Shown: piece by piece, positions 5,456 to 8,848 of the stretch | Position numbering within the stretch: position 1 is the stretch's first letter | How the letters are laid out: each line of letters opens with the position of its first letter | Source: Oscillospiraceae bacterium | Lineage (GTDB): Bacteria; Bacillota; Clostridia; Oscillospirales; Ruminococcaceae | DNA: 8,848 bases | Assembly (NCBI GenBank): GCA_016296165.1 | Contig: JAEDJV010000101.1 | Coordinates: 1-8,848 of the forward strand | Direction: 5' to 3' | The notes under the pieces: model-generated | Told to the model about the DNA's origin: nothing | Databases searched by the model: none | The model's input: the letters and a program-made list of their open reading frames with translations, nothing else | Position numbers and translations under genes: made by a program

Positions 5456-6925
5456 CTAATTCATATTGAAAATATATGGATTTACATGAATAATATTTTT
5501 GCTCTTGTTATTTCCGTTTGCTCCCGGAAGTTTTTCACATATAAGATATCTGTATTCAGAGAGCATCTCAATTGTTTCATTAAATGATTTAGCGTTTTCA
5601 AAAAGTGAACCTCTGCAGATCTGATAAAGTTCATTCTGACCGATATCATGAATCTGCTTTTCTCTGATTTTATTGATTACTCTTTCTGCTTTGAGCATAC
5701 TGCGGTCAGTTTCGCCGTAGCTGTATCCGTAAATAGCCATCTCACGATAATAGTTTCCAATCTCAATTGCATTGCAGAGAGTACGGAGATCAACGTTTGT
5801 CTTTTCAGGATTTCTTCCTGCTATGCTGCATTTTATACAGTGAATGATTCCGCAGATTCTTAAAATCTGTCCATGATATTTTCCACCCCAGTCTCTGCAG
5901 AAGATCATTTCCGATACAAGCTGTTTTTCTATATAGTCGTTGTAGTATTCTGCAAAACACTTTGCTGCATCCGGCTCAAAGGTAAGGAGCATTTCATTTC
6001 GTGTATTATAGCTGAACTTAAAATCGAGAAGTTTACAGATAAGATTGTTGTATGTATCAAGCATTTCCTGCGAAATTGATTCTGTGTTATACTTTCTGTG
6101 TCCGATATTGCTCTTTGGAAAACAATAAAGAAAACGAGCCACAAGACCACTTCCACGAAACACCTGATTCTTCATGATGTTCTCAAAGAAGTAAGGCTGA
6201 CACGCAAGGCAGATTGACATATACGGCTTACGAAGAATAATACATCCTCTTCCTGCACGATCGTTAAAGTGATCGTCTCCGCTCCATGACTTAATTATCA
6301 GGTCAGTATTTGCACTGTTGGTGTATCTCCCGTTAAAGTTCATAAGTGAACCCGGTTCATCAGAAATCATAAGAAGCGTTTTGTTTTCGTATAACAGACC
6401 TACAAGAGCTTCTGGTGTTACATCGTCAACAGCTATTCTTCTTTCAGATGTACATCCGATTCCGGAAAGCTGCATTTCAAGTTCTGCAATCTCATCGGCT
6501 GTAACATCCTTTTTCTTTTCAAGTTCAGAGATACGTGTGGTCAGTATCTTCCTTTCAGCATTATTTCTGCTGATCAGCATTTGATTCTTTATGTTCCAGT
6601 CGATAGAATACTGCACATAAGGTGACTTTATCATATTAATAACCGGAGACTTTTTAAAACTTGGTTCTGCTACGATAAGAGTATCAAGTACAAGCGGTTC
6701 CGTATGATCTGTCTTTCCGGCCATTCGGTAAATTCCTGAAAAGCAGTAGCTTGCCGAGGAAAGAAGTGCTGTTCCAGCCATAGAGACATCTGTTGATGTA
6801 GATTTGGAAACATCAATAGCCATTTCCCTTATAACAGGCGGAAGGGCGTTTACCGGAAATCTGACAGCTGATGATATGTCTGCCCTTAAAGGTACAGGTT
6901 CTGTCCAGTTGTAAATTTGATTCAT
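5456..6925 (-). CDS. DUF3987 protein (replication/primase-helicase-like, mobile-element associated)
   Basis: The 489-residue protein matches the DUF3987 pattern: FPVNALPPVIREMA (23-36), the D-V-S-M-A helix (46-50), EPLVLDTLIVAEPSFKKSPV (76-95), VDDVTPEALVGLL (166-178), an acidic LLMISDEPG (184-192), SWSGDD (213-218) and FRGSGLVARFLYCFP (256-270). The family is common in plasmids, phages and integrative elements and is thought to act in replication, often as a primase-associated or helicase-like ATPase; the biochemical role is not settled. A coiled coil lies at about 115-155. The P-loop position reads AEPSFKKS, lacking the usual glycine. AAGGA lies 7 nt before the ATG. Iteron-like repeats follow its 3' end. 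Transcription should come from the operator-bearing promoter at 7011-7039, shared with the relaxase cluster. Confidence 0.82.
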   Translation of the reverse strand: MNQIYNWTEPVPLRADISSAVRFPVNALPPVIREMAIDVSKSTSTDVSMAGTALLSSASYCFSGIYRMAGKTDHTEPLVLDTLIVAEPSFKKSPVINMIKSPYVQYSIDWNIKNQMLISRNNAERKILTTRISELEKKKDVTADEIAELEMQLSGIGCTSERRIAVDDVTPEALVGLLYENKTLLMISDEPGSLMNFNGRYTNSANTDLIIKSWSGDDHFNDRAGRGCIILRKPYMSICLACQPYFFENIMKNQVFRGSGLVARFLYCFPKSNIGHRKYNTESISQEMLDTYNNLICKLLDFKFSYNTRNEMLLTFEPDAAKCFAEYYNDYIEKQLVSEMIFCRDWGGKYHGQILRICGIIHCIKCSIAGRNPEKTNVDLRTLCNAIEIGNYYREMAIYGYSYGETDRSMLKAERVINKIREKQIHDIGQNELYQICRGSLFENAKSFNETIEMLSEYRYLICEKLPGANGNNKSKNIIHVNPYIFNMN

Positions 6926-6945
6926 TTTATCATCCTTTCTTTTTA

Positions 6946-6974
6946 TTGACAGTTTGATACTTCTGTGCTATAAT
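6946..6974 (+). promoter_or_regulatory. Consensus promoter for the XRE repressor
   Basis: TTGACA (6946-6951), a 17-nt spacer and TATAAT (6969-6974) form a perfect sigma-A promoter with a predicted start near 6981 and a leader of about 117 nt. The -10 box lies inside the dyad at 6966-6981, so a bound repressor would block it. It points straight at the minus-strand promoter at 7011-7039. Confidence 0.85.
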
Positions 6975-6981
6975 ATTAGCA
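6966..6981. promoter_or_regulatory. Operator-like dyad O1 over the repressor -10 box
   Basis: TGCTA-taatat-TAGCA shares its half-sites and spacing with the dyad at 7016-7033. It lies inside a nearly concentric outer dyad, GATACTT (6956-6962) and AAGTATC (6986-6992). The likely ligand is the adjacent XRE protein, giving autoregulation. Confidence 0.65.
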
Positions 6982-7010
6982 TTGAAAGTATCTCTGTATC
7001 ATTTGAAATT

Positions 7011-7039
7011 ATTATATGCTACCACAGTAGCATTGTCAA
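7011..7039 (-). promoter_or_regulatory. Consensus promoter for the DUF3987-relaxase cluster
   Basis: On the minus strand TTGACA (7039-7034), a 17-nt spacer and TATAAT (7016-7011) give a second perfect promoter, with a predicted start near 7004 and a leader of about 78 nt to the DUF3987 ATG. Its spacer is filled by a perfect dyad. The predicted transcript crosses the repressor promoter. Confidence 0.85.
7016..7033. promoter_or_regulatory. Operator-like dyad O2 between the -35 and -10 boxes
   Basis: ATGCTAC-CACA-GTAGCAT is a perfect 7-bp-arm dyad filling the spacer of the minus-strand promoter. It shares TGCTA-N6-TAGCA with O1. Centre-to-centre distance is 51 bp, close to five helical turns, so two bound dimers could sit on the same DNA face. 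Binding here would exclude RNA polymerase from the replication/mobilization promoter. Confidence 0.7.
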
Positions 7040-7097
7040 GAGGAAAATGATATCCAAGAATAAATTTGTGAATTAGTTTGATATCGGAGGAAAAAAT

Positions 7098-7859
7098 ATG
7101 GCTGATTTTTGGCAAGTTTGTGAAACAACATGCGAAGAGCATGACACAACTGTTCGTGCGTTAGCTAAAGAATTAGGTATATCACCTGCAACTGTAACCA
7201 AATGGAAGAACGGAAGTGTTCCAAATAAAGAAATCGCAGCTAAAATGGCTGCAAAGTTAGACGTAAGTGTTTCGTATCTTCTTGGAGATGAAGATATATC
7301 TATTGAACCTGAAAAAAAGAAAGCAACGTTTAAAACCCTGTTTTCTATCCCACAAAGATGGATAAGTCTCAGAAGCGGTTTTAACGTTGCTGATGAAGAT
7401 ATGTCGAAAATCATTAAGTATCTCAACTGTGATATGGCATTTCCTTTTAATGAGCTTATAGAATACAAGCCGGTAAATGAAGTTTATCCGGTTAAGAATC
7501 TTGCCGATACAGATACACTTCATATGATACTTAATATAATGGATAAGTGTGCTGATAATGAAAAATTCAGAATCCTTCAGGTACAGATTTCAAAGGTTGT
7601 GTTTTATCATCTTGAAAAAATCGGTATAACTTCAGAGATGATATCACAAAGGGTTGATCCTAAAAAAGTAAAATATATCGTAACAGGTAATAAAAATCGT
7701 GATAAAACAACCAATTACGGACTGAATTTTTCTGATCTTGCGTGTCTGGCTGATAATTTCAAGGAGATTCCTAATTATCAGTATATGTTTACCGGGCAGA
7801 AAGAAAATATTGCGGATATGCTGATAAGGATGCTTGGGGAGAATGGGATAGAGGTTTGA
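7098..7859 (+). CDS. XRE-family transcriptional repressor of the element
   Basis: Residues 15-63 are a Cro/C1-type helix-turn-helix: VRALAKELGISPATVTKWKNG, with the recognition helix near 29-37, followed by the typical ending AAKLDVSVSYLLGDED. Residues 70-253 are a larger C-terminal part with no recognisable motif. No S24 (LexA/CI-type) Ser-Lys protease signature or metallopeptidase HExxH is visible, so SOS self-cleavage is not predicted and the induction signal is unknown. The start is fixed by GGAGG (7086-7090), 7 nt before the ATG. The gene diverges from the DUF3987 gene, and the intervening DNA holds two opposed promoters with matching dyads. It is therefore the likely master repressor of replication and mobilization and of itself. 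Family assignment is firm; its targets are inferred. Confidence 0.9.
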   Translation: MADFWQVCETTCEEHDTTVRALAKELGISPATVTKWKNGSVPNKEIAAKMAAKLDVSVSYLLGDEDISIEPEKKKATFKTLFSIPQRWISLRSGFNVADEDMSKIIKYLNCDMAFPFNELIEYKPVNEVYPVKNLADTDTLHMILNIMDKCADNEKFRILQVQISKVVFYHLEKIGITSEMISQRVDPKKVKYIVTGNKNRDKTTNYGLNFSDLACLADNFKEIPNYQYMFTGQKENIADMLIRMLGENGIEV

Positions 7860-7978
7860 TCATATTGTTATTGAAAAAATAGAAGTACAATTCTTTATTC
7901 AGAAGTTGACGTATTTAACATTTATTTAGCGTATTGTTTTTATATAATCTTCATTTTAGAGATTTGAAATTTATGGTA
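7860..7978. other. AT-rich intergenic DNA, no gene found
   Basis: No frame with a ribosome binding site is present on either strand. No clear hairpin plus T-run terminator follows the repressor stop. I looked for the junction repeat (TGGTGCATATGT) and for an amidase 5' fragment and found neither. A TATAAT near 7942 has no good -35 box at the right distance. Confidence 0.6.
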
Positions 7979-8007
7979 TTGACACAATGTTTTCTTTAGT
8001 ATATAAT
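7979..8007 (+). promoter_or_regulatory. Consensus promoter for the dockerin protein gene
   Basis: TTGACA (7979-7984), a 17-nt spacer and TATAAT (8002-8007) give a predicted start near 8014 and a short leader of about 27 nt. GGAGG (8030-8034) lies 6 nt before the GTG start. No TGCTA-type operator is seen, so control by the element repressor is not indicated. Confidence 0.8.
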
Positions 8008-8040
8008 CTTTTGGTAAATATATATTACAGGAGGAATATT

Positions 8041-8848
8041 GTGAATATTAATTTTTCAAAAGTTATATCTGTTGCAACTGCTGTTGTATTGATGTTTGTG
8101 ACTTCATCAAGCAGTTTAAAAACTATTACTGATGAAGTTAAAGTTAACGCAGCAGAAACCAAACTAACTGGAGATGTAAACGAAAACAATAACGTTGATG
8201 TCTTTGATTTGATCAGAGTAAAGAGAAGTGCTATTAATCTTGAAACTGACGATAATAGTGCTTTTGATATTACCGGAGATAATTGTACTGACCAGCGTGA
8301 TGTTCGAGATCTTCAACATTATCTGCTCTGTAGGAATGATTCATTATTGTCTGATGTAAGAAACGAATTTTCAATATCTGATACTGTTGTCGTTTCGGAA
8401 AATCAGCCGATTGAAACATCTGTTACAGCTGAAATTGCATCTATAGCAGATGAACTTGGAGATGCTGTTTCAGTTTATAACTATCTCTATAACAATATGA
8501 GATCTGAATTTTATTATGGCTCCAAAAAAGGTGCTATAGGAACATTTGAACAGGGAGGCGGAAATGATACAGACTTATCAAGCCTTCTTATTGCAATGCT
8601 TAGATATCTTGGATATGAAGCGGATTATGTTACAGCAATGGCAGGGTTCGATGAAGAGCAGATAAAAAAATGGACCAATACAGAAGATACTGAAATAGCT
8701 GATAAAATTCTTTCTTCTCAGAAAAGACCATCAGTAAAAGAAATAGTTAATGGTATACAGCTTTATATTTATGAATACAAATATGTTCGGTTAATAGATG
8801 CAGAAAAAACATATTATCTTGATATATGTTTTAAAGAGTATCAGAATC
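8041..8848 (+). CDS. Secreted dockerin protein with transglutaminase-like domain, 3' end outside the window
   Basis: The GTG start is chosen from GGAGG at 8030-8034. 269 codons are visible. Residues 1-38 are a signal peptide: basic K7, then the hydrophobic run VISVATAVVLMFV, with likely cleavage near NAA/E (36-39). Residues 42-96 are a type I dockerin pair. The first calcium loop, DVNENNNVDVFD (45-56), is canonical; the second, DNCTDQRDVRD (80-90), is one residue short. Residues about 130-200 resemble a bacterial transglutaminase-like domain (YNYLYNNMRSEFYYGSKKGA, then GGGNDTDLSSLLIAMLRYLGYEADYV). Where many homologues have the nucleophilic Cys (GxCxD), D176 is found, so catalysis is doubtful. 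A dockerin implies attachment to a cohesin-bearing scaffoldin on the cell surface. It could be host DNA or element cargo. Confidence 0.85.
   Translation, partial: MNINFSKVISVATAVVLMFVTSSSSLKTITDEVKVNAAETKLTGDVNENNNVDVFDLIRVKRSAINLETDDNSAFDITGDNCTDQRDVRDLQHYLLCRNDSLLSDVRNEFSISDTVVVSENQPIETSVTAEIASIADELGDAVSVYNYLYNNMRSEFYYGSKKGAIGTFEQGGGNDTDLSSLLIAMLRYLGYEADYVTAMAGFDEEQIKKWTNTEDTEIADKILSSQKRPSVKEIVNGIQLYIYEYKYVRLIDAEKTYYLDICFKEYQN

Larger units (their letters stand above)
2081..7859. mobile_element. Integrative mobilizable element: XRE repressor, DUF3987 protein, MobV relaxase, large serine recombinase
   Basis: The gene set is a self-contained mobilizable module: repressor, replication-type protein, relaxase with upstream hairpins, small protein and site-specific recombinase. 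No mating-pair formation or coupling-protein genes are visible, so transfer would need a helper conjugative element. The left limit is placed at the direct repeat beside the recombinase 3' end. The right limit is set to the end of the repressor gene only because nothing further can be assigned. No matching repeat or amidase 5' fragment was found between 7860 and 8040, so the true end may lie beyond the window. The gene content is well supported; the boundaries are not. Confidence 0.75.

Noticed and set aside
7073..7523. Minus-strand open frames opposite the repressor gene (131 and 88 codons)
   Set aside because: They are antisense to a clear HTH gene and show no family similarity or usable ribosome binding site.
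7860..7905. Possible intrinsic terminator after the repressor
   Set aside because: The AGAA/TTCT pairing around 7880-7895 is too short and has no proper T-run.
1..8848. CRISPR array, tRNA, rRNA or insertion-sequence transposase
   Set aside because: No regularly spaced repeats, cloverleaf-like segment or transposase motif was seen. In particular no tRNA lies at the candidate att site.

Overview
The window looks like a low-G+C Clostridia genome, most likely Ruminococcus or a close relative. The clues are a secreted dockerin protein at the right end, strong GGAGG ribosome binding sites, consensus sigma-A promoters and the families present. The genus is an inference from gene content.

Left flank (1 to about 2030), probably host chromosome. 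The last 24 codons of a DegV-family protein lie 9 nt upstream of a REC-GGDEF response regulator, and the two look co-transcribed. A CwlD-like N-acetylmuramoyl-L-alanine amidase points the other way and ends 1 nt from the regulator. The amidase starts inside its catalytic domain with no signal peptide. Its first codons are repeated 75 bp upstream, beside a recombinase gene, so its 5' end appears to have been rebuilt by integration of a mobile element.

Middle (about 2081 to about 7860), a compact integrative mobilizable element. On the minus strand, in transcription order, are a DUF3987 replication/primase-like protein, an iteron-like and hairpin-rich region (candidate origin and oriT), a MobV-type relaxase, an unknown 43-aa protein and a large serine recombinase. 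The recombinase also has its own consensus promoter. On the plus strand is an XRE-family repressor. The repressor promoter and the minus-strand promoter are both perfect TTGACA-17-TATAAT sequences. They face each other with predicted start sites about 23 bp apart, and each carries a TGCTA-N6-TAGCA dyad. This resembles a phage-like lysogeny switch controlling replication, mobilization and excision. No conjugation (mating-pair) genes are visible, so transfer would depend on a helper element.

Right flank (about 7860 to 8848). An AT-rich spacer holds another consensus promoter. It is followed by a GTG-start secreted protein with an N-terminal dockerin and a transglutaminase-like domain, cut by the window edge. 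The right boundary of the element was not found. No rRNA, tRNA, CRISPR array or IS transposase was seen.
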